Positions 1-8,131 of a stretch of DNA of 64,000 nt are shown in pieces; position 1 is the stretch's first letter; each line of letters begins with the position of its first letter. The notes under the pieces are model-generated. The model was given only the letters and a program-made list of their open reading frames with translations. It searched no databases and had not been told where the DNA came from. Source of the stretch: Paenibacillus cymbidii (GTDB lineage Bacteria > Bacillota > Bacilli > Paenibacillales > NBRC-103111); contig NZ_SHLX01000001.1 of assembly GCF_004764705.1 (NCBI RefSeq), positions 682,001-746,000 of the forward strand, read 5' to 3'. Both the position numbers and the translations under genes were made by a program.

Positions 1-10
1 CGAATATTTC

Positions 11-568
11 ATGAACCCGCCGCGGCAAATCCGGGCCTATTTTCAGGAGGACTACCACGATCGCCGCAAAATGTCGATGGTCCAATTTGTTACAGGCCAA
101 GTGCTGTGGGATCGGACGGGGACTCTCCAGTTATTGCGGCGGGAAGCACAGGAATGGATGGACAAGCCCTATGAAAAGATGCCATCTGTTCGTCTCGAGC
201 AACTCAAGTACGGATTGTGGGATATGCAAGATAATTTTCACGATTGTGCGGATCGCGGCGGGGAAGAACTCCGTTCGGTTTATTTCAACTCATTGCACCA
301 TTTGTTCAAGAGCTACTGTGAATTTCTTCATCTGGAGGAAATCCCTTATCATCAGTTGCTTGCTTACTTGACGGAGCCAAGCTATCTTGGCAAATACCTG
401 AAAGAACCGTTCCCTGACAAGGAGTTTGCAGCATTGTTTGTCAAGGCTGTGAAAGCGGAAGAAATCGGCGATTTTGTTCTTCATTACGACTTGTTGACCG
501 AGTATGTTTTGCATAAAATGGGCGGCTTCCATATCGACGGTTGGAGGCTAAGAAGCGCATCAAAATAG
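11..568 (+). CDS. C-terminal part of a probable nucleotidyltransferase-type protein, 5' end cut by the window
   Basis: The first in-frame ATG is at 11, but the frame is already open to the left edge, so this is probably the tail of a longer gene. The 185 residues are mostly helical, rich in aromatic and charged residues, with no signal peptide or membrane segment. The start MNPPRQIRAYF followed by a helical bundle resembles the region after the catalytic domain in aminoglycoside-nucleotidyltransferase-like proteins. That is a family impression only: the catalytic GS and DxD residues would lie outside the window. A run of small same-strand enzyme genes follows. Confidence 0.45.
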   Translation: MNPPRQIRAYFQEDYHDRRKMSMVQFVTGQVLWDRTGTLQLLRREAQEWMDKPYEKMPSVRLEQLKYGLWDMQDNFHDCADRGGEELRSVYFNSLHHLFKSYCEFLHLEEIPYHQLLAYLTEPSYLGKYLKEPFPDKEFAALFVKAVKAEEIGDFVLHYDLLTEYVLHKMGGFHIDGWRLRSASK

Positions 569-680
569 GGCGTTGATGTGGACTTCTGTCAAGGTATCCG
601 CTGCGTGGAAAATTGTGTTAAAATAAGAGGGGACAGCGGTTTATGAGTTGTTGAAGCGGTTCTGAAAGGAAAGAAGAACA

Positions 681-1148
681 GTGGAAAAACCAGTCAAGCT
701 TAAAGAAATAATGGATGGCATGGACCTTCAATTTGATGAGTTCCGAACTTTCCTGAATGTCAAAAAAGGCGAAGTGATTACCGTTTCTCAGGAAGCGCTT
801 CGGCTGGCAGAAGACGAGGAGCCTACGGACCATTTGCCGGAGTGGCAACAGAATGATATAAGGGCCGCCATTGACGTGGTCGAAAATTTCGACGGATACA
901 TCGATCTTCCCGATCGATACGAGATCAATGAATATGAAATGATGGAAGACTTCTGCTATACGCTTGCAAATCAAAGAGATCAAGATTCTTTGCTTGACGC
1001 CATTCGCGGAAAAGGCGCCTTCAGAAGATTTAAAGATCTGGTGGGCTACATTGGAGTTGAAAAGAAATGGTACGCCTTTCGGGATGAGCGGTATAAACAA
1101 GTCGCGATTGATTGGTGCGATGCTCATAACGTGAAATATGTGGAGTAA
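681..1148 (+). CDS. UPF0158 family protein
   Basis: A 155-residue soluble acidic protein starting at GTG 681, with an AAGGAAAG-type ribosome site 6-10 bases upstream. It shows the family layout: an N-terminal segment on a single deduced fold (LKEIMDGMDLQFDEF), a central stretch about surviving on a fully acidic linker (EDEEPTDHLPEWQ), then FDGYIDLPDRYEINEYEMM and a C-terminal half with RRFKD and WYAFRDERYKQVAIDWC. The biochemical role of UPF0158 proteins is not established, so no function is assigned. It sits alone between the truncated first gene and a Nudix gene on the same strand. No membrane segment or signal peptide is visible. Confidence 0.8.
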   Translation: MEKPVKLKEIMDGMDLQFDEFRTFLNVKKGEVITVSQEALRLAEDEEPTDHLPEWQQNDIRAAIDVVENFDGYIDLPDRYEINEYEMMEDFCYTLANQRDQDSLLDAIRGKGAFRRFKDLVGYIGVEKKWYAFRDERYKQVAIDWCDAHNVKYVE

Positions 1149-1169
1149 ATATATAACTGGGGATAGCCG

Positions 1170-1583
1170 ATGCAGGGGTATAATGTGTTGATGATCTACA
1201 ATATGGACATGAGCCGCATTCTCATGTGCAAACGATTAAAAGAGCCGTACAAAGGGCTGAGCAATTTCGTCGGGGGGAAAATCGAACCCGGGGAATTGGG
1301 AATGGCCGCGGCATATCGCGAGTTGGCCGAAGAGACCGCCATTACCCAGGCGGATGTGGAGTTGCGCCATTTGATGGATTTTACCTATCACTTGCATCAA
1401 TGCTACGTGGAAGTTTATGCCGGCGTGCTGAATCGCGAGGTGACCATTGCCGGTGAGGAAAATGAATTGTATTGGTCAGAGTTGAACCGCCCTTTTTTCG
1501 ATATGACGCAGTACGCCGGCGAAGGGAACATCGGGCATATGATCGAACAGGTGAAATTGAGCCGGCATTTATTTTTAAAATAA
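1170..1583 (+). CDS. Nudix hydrolase
   Basis: A 137-residue Nudix-fold protein expected to hydrolyse a nucleoside diphosphate linked to another moiety, in the cytoplasm. The Nudix box spans about residues 36-58: GKIEPGE, seven residues, then REL-A-EE. The metal-binding glutamates of the REUxEE core are present, while the usual terminal Gly after EE is replaced (EETAI). The N-terminus (VLMIYNMDMSRILMCKR) is the typical first strand that carries the substrate. The substrate cannot be predicted. The gene follows the UPF0158 gene by 21 bases and precedes a phospholipase C-like gene, which suggests cotranscription without proving a shared pathway. Confidence 0.85.
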   Translation: MQGYNVLMIYNMDMSRILMCKRLKEPYKGLSNFVGGKIEPGELGMAAAYRELAEETAITQADVELRHLMDFTYHLHQCYVEVYAGVLNREVTIAGEENELYWSELNRPFFDMTQYAGEGNIGHMIEQVKLSRHLFLK

Positions 1584-1611
1584 GCGATCTCATTTCTGAG
1601 GAGGAAATCGT

Positions 1612-2247
1612 TTGCCTTGGCCGATGGTGCATCTGGCTGTCTCCGATCGTTTATTTGCGGGAGAGGCCACGCCGGCTCTGTTGCTCGGTTGTATCGCTCC
1701 GGACGCCATCCACATGAGAGGAAATATTTCTCGGGAAGAGAAGGGCGTTGCGCATTTTGTCCGTGACCAAAAGCTTCCGGACATATCGCTTATTTTGGAG
1801 AAATGTGTGGAATACGGCGGTCGTCGATCGGAGATGGAGTGGAAACATTTTGTGCTTGGTTACTTCTCGCATATTTATACGGATGTACGGTGGACTCATA
1901 CTGTGTATGCCGATTTTGAGAACCGCTGCAGAGGCGAAAAAAATACGATTCGATCGACCTACAATAGCGAAGCAAGCCAATTGGAATTTACGTTGATGAG
2001 CGAATTGGAAAACTCCGACCGACTGTTGGCCAAACTTTCGGGAGCCTCGAGCTTTGAGATGTCGCCCTTTGTAACGTTGGCGGAAGTCGATCAGTATCGA
2101 CAGAGCAAATTGGCGTGGTTGAGCGAGCCGTTGAACGAACCGCAGCAGGAGCTCCAGTATTTTCAAACAGACCGCATACTCCATTTCATTCACGATACCG
2201 TTAAAGAATGGAATGAGCTAACAATACGTCATGAATTGAAGTGGTAG
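1612..2247 (+). CDS. Zinc-dependent phospholipase C-like / HD-type helical hydrolase-like protein
   Basis: A 211-residue protein starting at TTG 1612, chosen because GAGGAAAT lies about 6 bases upstream and the mature start MPWPMVHLAV is typical of this group. Histidines and aspartates that could bind zinc are spread along the chain (MVH near residue 6, APDAIH near 30, KHF and YFSHIYTD near 77-88, HTVYADF near 95). This layout fits the zinc-dependent phospholipase C-like superfamily, to which many Bacillales proteins of this size are assigned. There is no signal peptide, so it is probably cytosolic, unlike secreted phospholipase C. Substrate is unknown. Confidence 0.6.
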   Translation: MPWPMVHLAVSDRLFAGEATPALLLGCIAPDAIHMRGNISREEKGVAHFVRDQKLPDISLILEKCVEYGGRRSEMEWKHFVLGYFSHIYTDVRWTHTVYADFENRCRGEKNTIRSTYNSEASQLEFTLMSELENSDRLLAKLSGASSFEMSPFVTLAEVDQYRQSKLAWLSEPLNEPQQELQYFQTDRILHFIHDTVKEWNELTIRHELKW

Positions 2248-2275
2248 CGGGGGAGTTTTTTTAAGGAGGGGCCGG

Positions 2276-2743
2276 ATGCAAGTAATACAAACGGGTGACG
2301 CCATGCTTCTGGCGCGTCTCAACAAGGATGTTCACGAATTACATGTATCGCTGTATCCGCAGTATTTCAAGGAATATAGGGTCGAGGAGATACTGGAATT
2401 TTTCTCGAAGGCGACAGGGGATTCGCGATTTCTTTTCTTTGTACTCGAAGACAACGGCAAATATTTCGGTTATGCCTGGGTGGAGATCAAGGAGTACCGG
2501 GAGAACGCCTTCATGAAAGCGTATCGATCCGTCTTTGTGCATCAACTGAGTATTGGCAGCGAGCATCGCGGCAAAGGTTTGGGCTCCCTATTAATGAACA
2601 CGATCTACGAGCTTGCGGCGAGCCGCGGCATTCGGAGGATTGAACTCGATTATTGGGCGGACAATCATTCGGCCGCCAGTTTTTATGACAAACAAGGGTT
2701 TCAAGCATATAGAACTTATGTGTTCAAAGATCTGGAAGATTAA
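2276..2743 (+). CDS. GNAT family N-acetyltransferase
   Basis: A 155-residue single-domain GNAT protein that should transfer an acetyl group from acetyl-CoA to an amine. The acetyl-CoA motif A is clear near residues 93-107: LSIGSEHRGKGLGSLLM, with the R-G-x-G-x-G/A core. The following helix and strand (RIELDYWADNHSAASFYDKQGF) match motif B, including the NHSAASFY pattern that packs on CoA. The ribosome site AAGGAGGGG precedes ATG 2276. The acceptor is unknown. It lies in the same-strand series of small enzymes and has intact motifs, in contrast to the broken GNAT gene near 58100-58479. Confidence 0.88.
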   Translation: MQVIQTGDAMLLARLNKDVHELHVSLYPQYFKEYRVEEILEFFSKATGDSRFLFFVLEDNGKYFGYAWVEIKEYRENAFMKAYRSVFVHQLSIGSEHRGKGLGSLLMNTIYELAASRGIRRIELDYWADNHSAASFYDKQGFQAYRTYVFKDLED

Positions 2744-2771
2744 GATAAGCTAACCAACGAAAGGACCTTCC

Positions 2772-3302
2772 ATGAAAAAGACAGTTTACGTCATTTCGGG
2801 ACCGGCCGGGGTGGGAAAGTCGACGACGTCGCGCAAGTTGGTGGAGGCGCTGGACAGAAGCGCCTATCTGTCGGGTGACGATATTAGTCATATCCCGGTC
2901 AACGGCAGAGGAAAGCCTTGGCTCGACCCGAAGACGAACGAATTGACTTGGAAAAATATACGGTGCTTGACCCGCAATTTGTTGGATGATGAGTATGATG
3001 TCGTCATCGACTATGTGGCGTTTCCGAAGGAAGTCTACTGGTTGTCCGAACAACTGAACGATCGCGAGATCAGGCTCGTTTATGTCGTGCTGCTTGTCGA
3101 CCGGGAAACCATTGTGACCAGGGATCGATTGAGACCGGAGACGGAGCAGATGGGAGAACGGAGCTTGATCCTGCTCGATGAATTCGAACGGGACAGCGAG
3201 CTGCCGCAATCAAACAAGCTGTACACGCAAACGTATACCGTCGAACAATTGCCCACCATTCTCGCTGCCATCATGACCAACGACCAGTACCGCATGCGAT
3301 AA
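2772..3302 (+). CDS. P-loop kinase-like ATPase
   Basis: A 176-residue P-loop NTPase, probably a small-molecule kinase or phosphotransferase of the AAA_33 / zeta-toxin-like type. The Walker A loop GPAGVGKST lies at residues 10-18. A D-G/D-D segment follows (YLSGDDISHIPVNG), where these kinases place substrate and magnesium contacts. YDVVIDYVAF near residue 80 is the Walker B-like strand, and VDRETIVTRDRLRPET fits an arginine-bearing lid. The protein is cytosolic and of usual family length. The neighbouring nucleotidyltransferase begins 18 bases downstream, so the two may be cotranscribed. The substrate is not predictable from the sequence. Confidence 0.75.
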   Translation: MKKTVYVISGPAGVGKSTTSRKLVEALDRSAYLSGDDISHIPVNGRGKPWLDPKTNELTWKNIRCLTRNLLDDEYDVVIDYVAFPKEVYWLSEQLNDREIRLVYVVLLVDRETIVTRDRLRPETEQMGERSLILLDEFERDSELPQSNKLYTQTYTVEQLPTILAAIMTNDQYRMR

Positions 3303-3319
3303 CGACGGGGAGGCAACCG

Positions 3320-3865
3320 ATGATCGACAACCGGCTGCAGGAGCTGTTGCAGCAACATCCGAGTTTGACGAAGGATTTGGAGCTGGTCCGTCAATTGCGG
3401 CTGCCTGATTGGTGCATTGCCGCAGGCTACGTGCGGAATTACGTCTGGGATTGCTTGCACGGCTATGACGAAGAAACGCCGCTGAACGATGTCGATGTGC
3501 TTTATTACGATCCCGAAGATCTTCGGGAAGAGACGGAAAAGCAATGGGAGCGTCAGCTTCGGCAGCTGGCGCCGACATATCCATGGTCGGTCAAAAATCA
3601 AGCGAGAATGCACCTGAGGAATCAAGAGCCTCCCTACATGACAATGGCAGACGCGATGATGCGGTGGCCGGAAACCGCAACGGCGATCGGCGTCTATTCG
3701 CAGCCGGATGGCAGGATCGGCGTCATTGCGCCACATGGTTCGGATGATTTGCTCGGCTTGATCGTCCGGCAAAGCCCCTACTTTCAAGATACCTCCAAGT
3801 TTCTGAAGCGAGTGCACAGCAAAAAATGGCTGGAACGTTGGCCCAAGCTGAAATTGATCGAATGA
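3320..3865 (+). CDS. Nucleotidyltransferase family protein (YitI/DUF925-like)
   Basis: A 181-residue protein of the COG3575-type nucleotidyltransferase family. The signature is near residues 33-57: IAAGYVRNYVWDCLHG, then NDVDVLYYD, giving the G-x-x-R-N segment and the D-x-D metal ligands of a minimal nucleotidyltransferase. The second half contains VKNQARMHLRN and the WPETATAIGVY segment that recurs in this family. The biological substrate of these proteins is unknown. The ATG at 3320 is preceded by GGGGAGG. The gene ends 40 bases before a small membrane protein gene. Confidence 0.82.
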   Translation: MIDNRLQELLQQHPSLTKDLELVRQLRLPDWCIAAGYVRNYVWDCLHGYDEETPLNDVDVLYYDPEDLREETEKQWERQLRQLAPTYPWSVKNQARMHLRNQEPPYMTMADAMMRWPETATAIGVYSQPDGRIGVIAPHGSDDLLGLIVRQSPYFQDTSKFLKRVHSKKWLERWPKLKLIE

Positions 3866-3905
3866 CGGCTGTATGAACGTGGTCGTCCAAAAGGAGTAGG
3901 CAATC

Positions 3906-4175
3906 ATGTTTAACGCAAATAAAATATTAGGCGTCGTGCTGATGATCGGCAGTGTGCTGCTGGCAACGATCGATCGCGTTTCGATCCGCATAGCGGAAGC
4001 GATTATCCAATCCGGCGACGCTCCACGCGGCCCGACGGGAGAGCGTGTCTACCTGATCGACGGCTCTTACGGGATCTTGATCTATTTGATGTTCTTCATC
4101 GGTTTTCTGTTGCTGGTGGCCGGCTTTCCCGGCAGTGTGAAGCGCAAATCGTCAAACGCCGTGAACGAGCGTTAG
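3906..4175 (+). CDS. Small two-helix membrane protein, unknown function
   Basis: An 89-residue protein with two predicted transmembrane helices, roughly residues 7-24 (ILGVVLMIGSVLLAT) and 56-76 (YGILIYLMFFIGFLLLVAGF). A polar loop of about 30 residues lies between them and a basic tail (SVKRKSS) follows. AAAAGGAGT upstream of ATG 3906 is a good ribosome site, which supports translation. I do not recognise the family. The positive-inside rule predicts the C-terminal tail in the cytoplasm. It is the last gene before the thiamin riboswitch region and has no recognisable terminator directly after it. Confidence 0.6.
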   Translation: MFNANKILGVVLMIGSVLLATIDRVSIRIAEAIIQSGDAPRGPTGERVYLIDGSYGILIYLMFFIGFLLLVAGFPGSVKRKSSNAVNER

Positions 4176-4202
4176 AACCCGTAAGCGGTAAATGATGGAT
4201 AC

Positions 4203-4374
4203 CAGGGCAATCGCTTACGAATGGTTACTATTCACCGTCACCCTGCTCCTGAGACACGATTCCGTGACGATTCATCTTTTGAGATCGAGCAGGTGCTTTC
4301 ATTGCTTGTTTGATCAACGGCAACTCCCCTTGTCTTTTTCCAGCTTAGGTTTACTTTCGTAAGCGATTGTCCTG
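4203..4374. repeat. Inverted-repeat pair flanking 136 bases
   Basis: The 18-base arm at 4203-4220 (core GGCAATCGCTTACGA) is the inverse of 4357-4374 with one mismatch. The left arm also pairs locally with a CGTAAGCG at 4189-4196. The 136 bases between hold no gene I can support. It could be the remains of a small terminal-inverted-repeat element or a long-range hairpin ahead of the thiamin operon. Confidence 0.35.
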
Positions 4375-4392
4375 CCATTGATACCCGTATGA

Positions 4393-4422
4393 TTGACAGA
4401 TTTCGTGAAAGCAGCGTATAGT
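4393..4422 (+). promoter_or_regulatory. Promoter of the thiamin operon
   Basis: TTGACA at 4393-4398 and TATAGT at 4417-4422 are separated by 18 bases, a good vegetative (sigma-A-type) promoter. Transcription would begin about 5-8 bases downstream, just ahead of the TPP riboswitch. Confidence 0.75.
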
Positions 4423-4436
4423 CATACTAGGTAAAT

Positions 4437-4526
4437 CCACTGGGGGCGCCCGTACGGGCTGAGATAAGGCGTTGCCGCCTTTGTCCCTTCGAACCTGATC
4501 TGGGTCATACCAGCGTAGGAAAGTGG
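4437..4526 (+). promoter_or_regulatory. TPP riboswitch (THI-box)
   Basis: The aptamer carries the conserved THI-box blocks: GGGGGCGCCC, GGGCTGAGAT, then CCCTTCGAACCTGATCTGGG and ATACCAGCGTAGGAA. The closing helix P1 can form between CCAC at 4437-4440 and GTGG at 4523-4526. A strong intrinsic terminator lies 118 bases downstream, so control is most likely by transcription attenuation: TPP-bound aptamer favours the terminator and switches off the thiE-thiS, thiG, thiO operon. Confidence 0.95.
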
Positions 4527-4643
4527 GAATGTGCATGCGACGCTTATGGATTCTTCGCGGCGGACGACGCCGTGTTACGGAACCGATGGCATCCGGGCAT
4601 GCCGGCACAGGCCGGCGCGTTCGGAAACGTTCGTGTAAACAGA

Positions 4644-4670
4644 CCGCTCCTATGTTGGAGCGGTTTTTTT
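4644..4670 (+). terminator. Riboswitch-controlled terminator
   Basis: CCGCTCC, a six-base loop, GGAGCGG and a run of T form a standard intrinsic terminator between the TPP aptamer and the first structural gene. Its place in the leader implies attenuation rather than the end of an operon. Confidence 0.88.
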
Positions 4671-4709
4671 GTTGTCCCAAGTGGGTGATTTTCCAAATGA
4701 GATAAGAAG

Positions 4710-5576
4710 GTGGACGAATCCGTGAAACAAGATTGGAAGTCGTTTCGGCTGTATGTCATTACTGGCGAGGAATATCATCCCGGCAGAAGTATGCTCGACG
4801 TGATGGAGCAAGCGTTGCAAGGCGGGGCGGACATGGTGCAGCTGCGCGACAAACACGCGCCAAAGCGCGAGGTGCTGGCAAAAGCGTATGCGCTTCGCGA
4901 GCTTACGCGGCGATACGAGGTGCCGCTGATCGTCAACGATCACCTCGATGTTGCACTTGCCGTCGATGCGGACGGCGTTCATCTCGGCCAGGAAGATTTG
5001 CCGCTCGCCGAGGCGCGGCATATTGTCGGGCCCAATCGGTTGATCGGCATCTCGACCCATCATATCGCCCAGGCGCTGGAGGCGGAGGCGGGAGGAGCGG
5101 ACTACATTGGCGTCGGTCCGGTTTATCCGACGCAGACGAAGCCGGGCAAAACCGCCGTCACCACCACGTATGTGAAAGAAGCTGCACAACGCATACGGAT
5201 TCCGTTCGTTGCCATCGGCGGCATCACGGCGGGCAATGTCGATGACGTACTTGCCGCAGGCGCGACGAAAATATGCGCGGTATCCGCGGTCGTCGGCAGC
5301 GACGATCCGGCCGAGGTGTGCCGCCGGTTGCTTGCGCGAATCGACTGCGCAAGGCCCTGCGCCGGTTCGCGATCGACCGTATCGGTTCGCGTCAACGGCA
5401 GGGATAGGCAGACAACGTCTCTGCATCTGGACGAGCTTGTACGGGAGTTGGGGCTGCTCGATAAACGAATCGTCATGGAAGTGGACGGCGCGATTATCCC
5501 GCAAGAGGTTTGGAGAGATACGACGCTCGTAAATGGAGCGACGATCGAGATTGTACATTTTGTCGGGGGAGGCTGA
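4710..5576 (+). CDS. ThiE/TenI-ThiS fusion: thiamin phosphate synthase-like domain joined to the sulfur carrier ThiS
   Basis: One 288-residue frame holds two thiamin proteins. Residues about 11-215 are a ThiE/TenI TIM barrel: [59 protein letters not shown]. The ND pair and GVGP segment are ThiE-like; the catalytic His of Bacillus TenI (FGHVF) is not present. Residues about 224-288 are a complete ThiS ending VHFVGGG, the diglycine tail that ThiF adenylates and that carries the thiocarboxylate for thiazole formation. The linker of roughly nine residues contains two cysteines. In Bacillus these are separate genes (tenI, thiS). The downstream thiG starts five bases later. No thiF or thiD is in the window. 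Confidence 0.9.
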   Translation: MDESVKQDWKSFRLYVITGEEYHPGRSMLDVMEQALQGGADMVQLRDKHAPKREVLAKAYALRELTRRYEVPLIVNDHLDVALAVDADGVHLGQEDLPLAEARHIVGPNRLIGISTHHIAQALEAEAGGADYIGVGPVYPTQTKPGKTAVTTTYVKEAAQRIRIPFVAIGGITAGNVDDVLAAGATKICAVSAVVGSDDPAEVCRRLLARIDCARPCAGSRSTVSVRVNGRDRQTTSLHLDELVRELGLLDKRIVMEVDGAIIPQEVWRDTTLVNGATIEIVHFVGGG

Positions 5577-5581
5577 GGCAG

Positions 5582-6421
5582 ATGGAAACACAAGCAGGAA
5601 ATGATCCGTTGATTATAGGCGGCAAAAGACTGGAATCCCGGCTGTTTCTCGGCACGGGACGTTTTCCGAGTCCCGCGGTGATGCGGATGGCGCTGGAAGC
5701 TTCGGCGGCCCAAGTCATCACGTTCGCCGTACGCCGGGTCAATCTCGACATGGTGGAGGACGATTCGCTGCTGCAGCAACTGGAAGACAAGGATTTGATC
5801 TACCTCCCCAATACATCGGGATCGTCCAATGCCGAAGAAGCCGTGCGCATTGCGCGATTGGCGCGGGCTTCGGGGCTCGGCGACTGGATCAAGGTGGAGA
5901 TCAGCGCCAACGCCCGCACGCTGCTGCCCGATCCGCTGGAAACGCTGAAAGCTACCGAACGGCTCGCCGCTGAAGGATTTGTTGTCCTGCCGTATACGTC
6001 CGACGACCCGATTCTGTGCAAACGGCTGGAAGAAGCGGGAGCCGCCGCCGTCATGCCGGGAGGCGCGCCGATCGGTTCGGGGCTCGGCATCTTGAACCCG
6101 TACAATATTGCCTTGATTGCGGAAGAAGCGACGGTGCCGGTAATTGTCGACGCCGGAATCGGTTCTGCCGTGGATGCCGTGCTGGCGATGGAGCTGGGCG
6201 CCGCCGGCATTCTCGTCAACACGCCGGTCGCCAAGGCGAGTGACCCGATTGCAATGGCCCGCGCCATGCGGCTTGCCGTCGAAGCGGGAAGATTGGCCTA
6301 TCGCGCCGGCCGCATTCCGCAGCGGCGGGACGCATCGGCGAGCAGCGATACCGCCGGCATATCCGTGCCGCCGCAGCCGCTCGGCAAGGCAGCCTCGGCG
6401 CAATGGAAAGGCGGCGTCTGA
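5582..6421 (+). CDS. thiG: Thiazole synthase ThiG
   Basis: ThiG condenses 1-deoxy-xylulose 5-phosphate, dehydroglycine and the ThiS thiocarboxylate into the thiazole phosphate. The 279-residue product aligns along its length with Bacillus ThiG. It has [10 protein letters not shown] and TFAVRRVN near the start, the Schiff-base lysine at K104 in [48 protein letters not shown] and [13 protein letters not shown]. The start at ATG 5582 is chosen because homologues begin there and GGGGAGGC lies upstream; an ATG at 5510 in the same frame is inside the fusion gene. The 30-residue C-terminal tail after AGRIP is longer than usual and low in complexity. It is regulated by the upstream TPP riboswitch. 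Confidence 0.95.
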   Translation: METQAGNDPLIIGGKRLESRLFLGTGRFPSPAVMRMALEASAAQVITFAVRRVNLDMVEDDSLLQQLEDKDLIYLPNTSGSSNAEEAVRIARLARASGLGDWIKVEISANARTLLPDPLETLKATERLAAEGFVVLPYTSDDPILCKRLEEAGAAAVMPGGAPIGSGLGILNPYNIALIAEEATVPVIVDAGIGSAVDAVLAMELGAAGILVNTPVAKASDPIAMARAMRLAVEAGRLAYRAGRIPQRRDASASSDTAGISVPPQPLGKAASAQWKGGV

Positions 6422-6423
6422 AC

Positions 6424-7469
6424 GTGGCGGCAAGCGTGCTTATCATCGGCGGCGGCATTATTGGCTTGTCGTGCGCTTTTGAAGCGGCGTCGCGCGGGTT
6501 TCGGGTCACGGTCATCGAGTCGGGAGCGTTCGGAGGGCAAGCGTCCGGCGCCGCAGCCGGCTGGAGCGGGTCCGGACCGTCTCCGGAATCGATCCCGAGC
6601 TGCTGGCGACGGGCAGTCTGACGGTTGCGCTGAACGAAGCGGATTTGCTGCCGCTGCAGACTCGTCTTGCGTGGCAGCGGTCATTGGGCGCCCGCGCCGA
6701 GCTTATCGAGCAAGGAGAGCGACTGCAGCGAACGGAGCCGGAGCTCACCAGCCGTGCGGCGGCAGCTTTGTTTTGCCCGGAAGAAAGCCATGTCAATGCG
6801 CCCCTGCTGGTCGCCGCTTTGGAGGAGGCTTGCCGCCGAATTGGCGTCAGCTTGACGGCTCACGCGGGTGAGGTGGAGATTGTCGATCCGCACCGTCTCT
6901 CGGGGAGCGGCGTGCTGTTGCGCGGTGGCAACGGAGCGGAATGGCGCGGCGATCGCGCCGTTCTGTGCGCCGGCGCCTGGACGTGCCGTTTCGCCGAAAC
7001 GATCGGGCTGCCGATTCCGATTCATCCGATCAGGGGGCAAATTTGTTCGTACGACGTGCCGTTTGGCGATACCCGCCATATGGTCTTTTCGAGCCAAGCC
7101 TATTGGGTGGGCAAAAAAAACGGCACGCTCGTATGCGGCGCATCGGAAGATGTGGCCGGATTCGATGCGTCCGTCACCGAACGCGGGATCGAGCGGCTGC
7201 TGCGCTGGGGGCCGCGGCTGTTCCCGTTTCTGCAAGGGCGGCAGCCGGTTCGCCGCTGGGCGGGCCTTCGCCCGGCGACGCTCGACGGCCGGCCGCTGAT
7301 CGGCCGACTGCCGCATCGGGACGATATCCTGATCGCCGCCGGCCATTATCGCAACGGCATTTTGCTCAGTCCAGTGACGGCGCAGCTTGTCGGCGACCTG
7401 CTGGAGGGAAGCGCGGGGGCGGGATTGTTGGCGCCGTTTGCACCGGATCGGTTTGCGTTGCGGCAATGA
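6424..7469 (+). pseudogene. thiO: Glycine oxidase ThiO, disrupted by an internal deletion and frameshift
   Basis: ThiO oxidises glycine to the imine used by ThiG. The N-terminal dinucleotide fold is present from GTG 6424 (VLIIGGGIIGLSCAFEAASRG, then GGQASGAAAG). At about 6555-6565 the frame changes. The second frame then continues with VRTVSGIDPELLATGSLTVA and the rest of a normal ThiO to 7469, including WAGLRPATLDGRPLIGR and AAGHYRNGILLSP. Compared with the Bacillus protein, about 27 residues after AAAG (the MLGAHAE to LYKG region) are missing, so roughly 80 bases not divisible by three were lost. A functional oxidase cannot be made from this sequence unless it is an assembly error. The ORF from 6645 alone lacks the FAD-binding fold. 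Confidence 0.85.
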
Positions 7470-7554
7470 AACGAAGGGGAAGTTATTCAGGGAAGATCTG
7501 TTAAATGTTGAAACGATTTATCGTATACTAGAGGAGAAAATACAAGAAACGATG

Positions 7555-7587
7555 AACATCAGGTTGAATCAAACTTGATGTTTTTTT
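7555..7587 (+). terminator. Intrinsic terminator after the thiamin operon
   Basis: AACATCAGGTT and AACTTGATGTT pair (one G-U) around a short loop and are followed by seven T. It closes the thiamin operon before the next Nudix gene. Confidence 0.75.
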
Positions 7588-7610
7588 GTTTCCGGAAGGA
7601 ATGAGATGCG

Positions 7611-8111
7611 GTGGAAGTCAGACAAATGGCCACGGCTTTTTTGTTTCGCGGCGATGAGTTGCTGTTGATGCGGAAATCGAACAGCCGGATCGCGGATCGG
7701 CCTTTCTGGAGCGGACTGGGCGGACATGTGGAAGCCAGCGAGCTGAATCATCCGCGAAGCGCCTGTTTGCGCGAAATTTTCGAAGAGTCCGGTTTCGCCG
7801 AGTCGGATTTGTCGGAGCTGCGGCTGCGTTATTTGCTGCTGCGGATCAAAGGCGACGAAATCAGGCAGCAGTTCGTTTATTTCGGCACGACGGCCAGAAG
7901 CGATTTCGTCAACAGCGACGAAGGCGAGCTGCACTGGGTGAGGAAGGAAGCGGTGCTCGGCCTTCCGATGTCGGCGATCGTGCGTGCGATGCTGGCCTAC
8001 GATTTTGAACGTGCGGATCCGTCCGGAATCCGGGTCGGCACGATCACAAGCGGCAAGGACGGCGCGCCGCTGATGCAATGGGCGGAATTGAACGATCCGC
8101 TTGTGTTTTGA
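7611..8111 (+). CDS. Nudix hydrolase, variant box
   Basis: A 166-residue Nudix-fold protein starting at GTG 7611 with GGAAGGA about 10 bases upstream; an internal ATG at 7626 is a possible alternative. The box is GGHVEASE followed by nine residues and REIFEESGF. The classical spacing is seven, so the loop between the first Glu and the RE pair is two residues longer, while the catalytic REUxEE glutamates remain. The C-terminal 30 residues (TSGKDGAPLMQWAELNDPLVF) are an extension outside the minimal fold. Substrate unknown. It follows the terminator of the thiamin operon and is probably cotranscribed with the 2H phosphoesterase gene. Confidence 0.8.
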   Translation: MEVRQMATAFLFRGDELLLMRKSNSRIADRPFWSGLGGHVEASELNHPRSACLREIFEESGFAESDLSELRLRYLLLRIKGDEIRQQFVYFGTTARSDFVNSDEGELHWVRKEAVLGLPMSAIVRAMLAYDFERADPSGIRVGTITSGKDGAPLMQWAELNDPLVF

Positions 8112-8131
8112 GATGTTTTTGAAGGGGGAGC

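Noticed and set aside
4437..4705. Small ORFs within the TPP riboswitch
   Set aside because: The region is a well-defined RNA leader with an aptamer and terminator.
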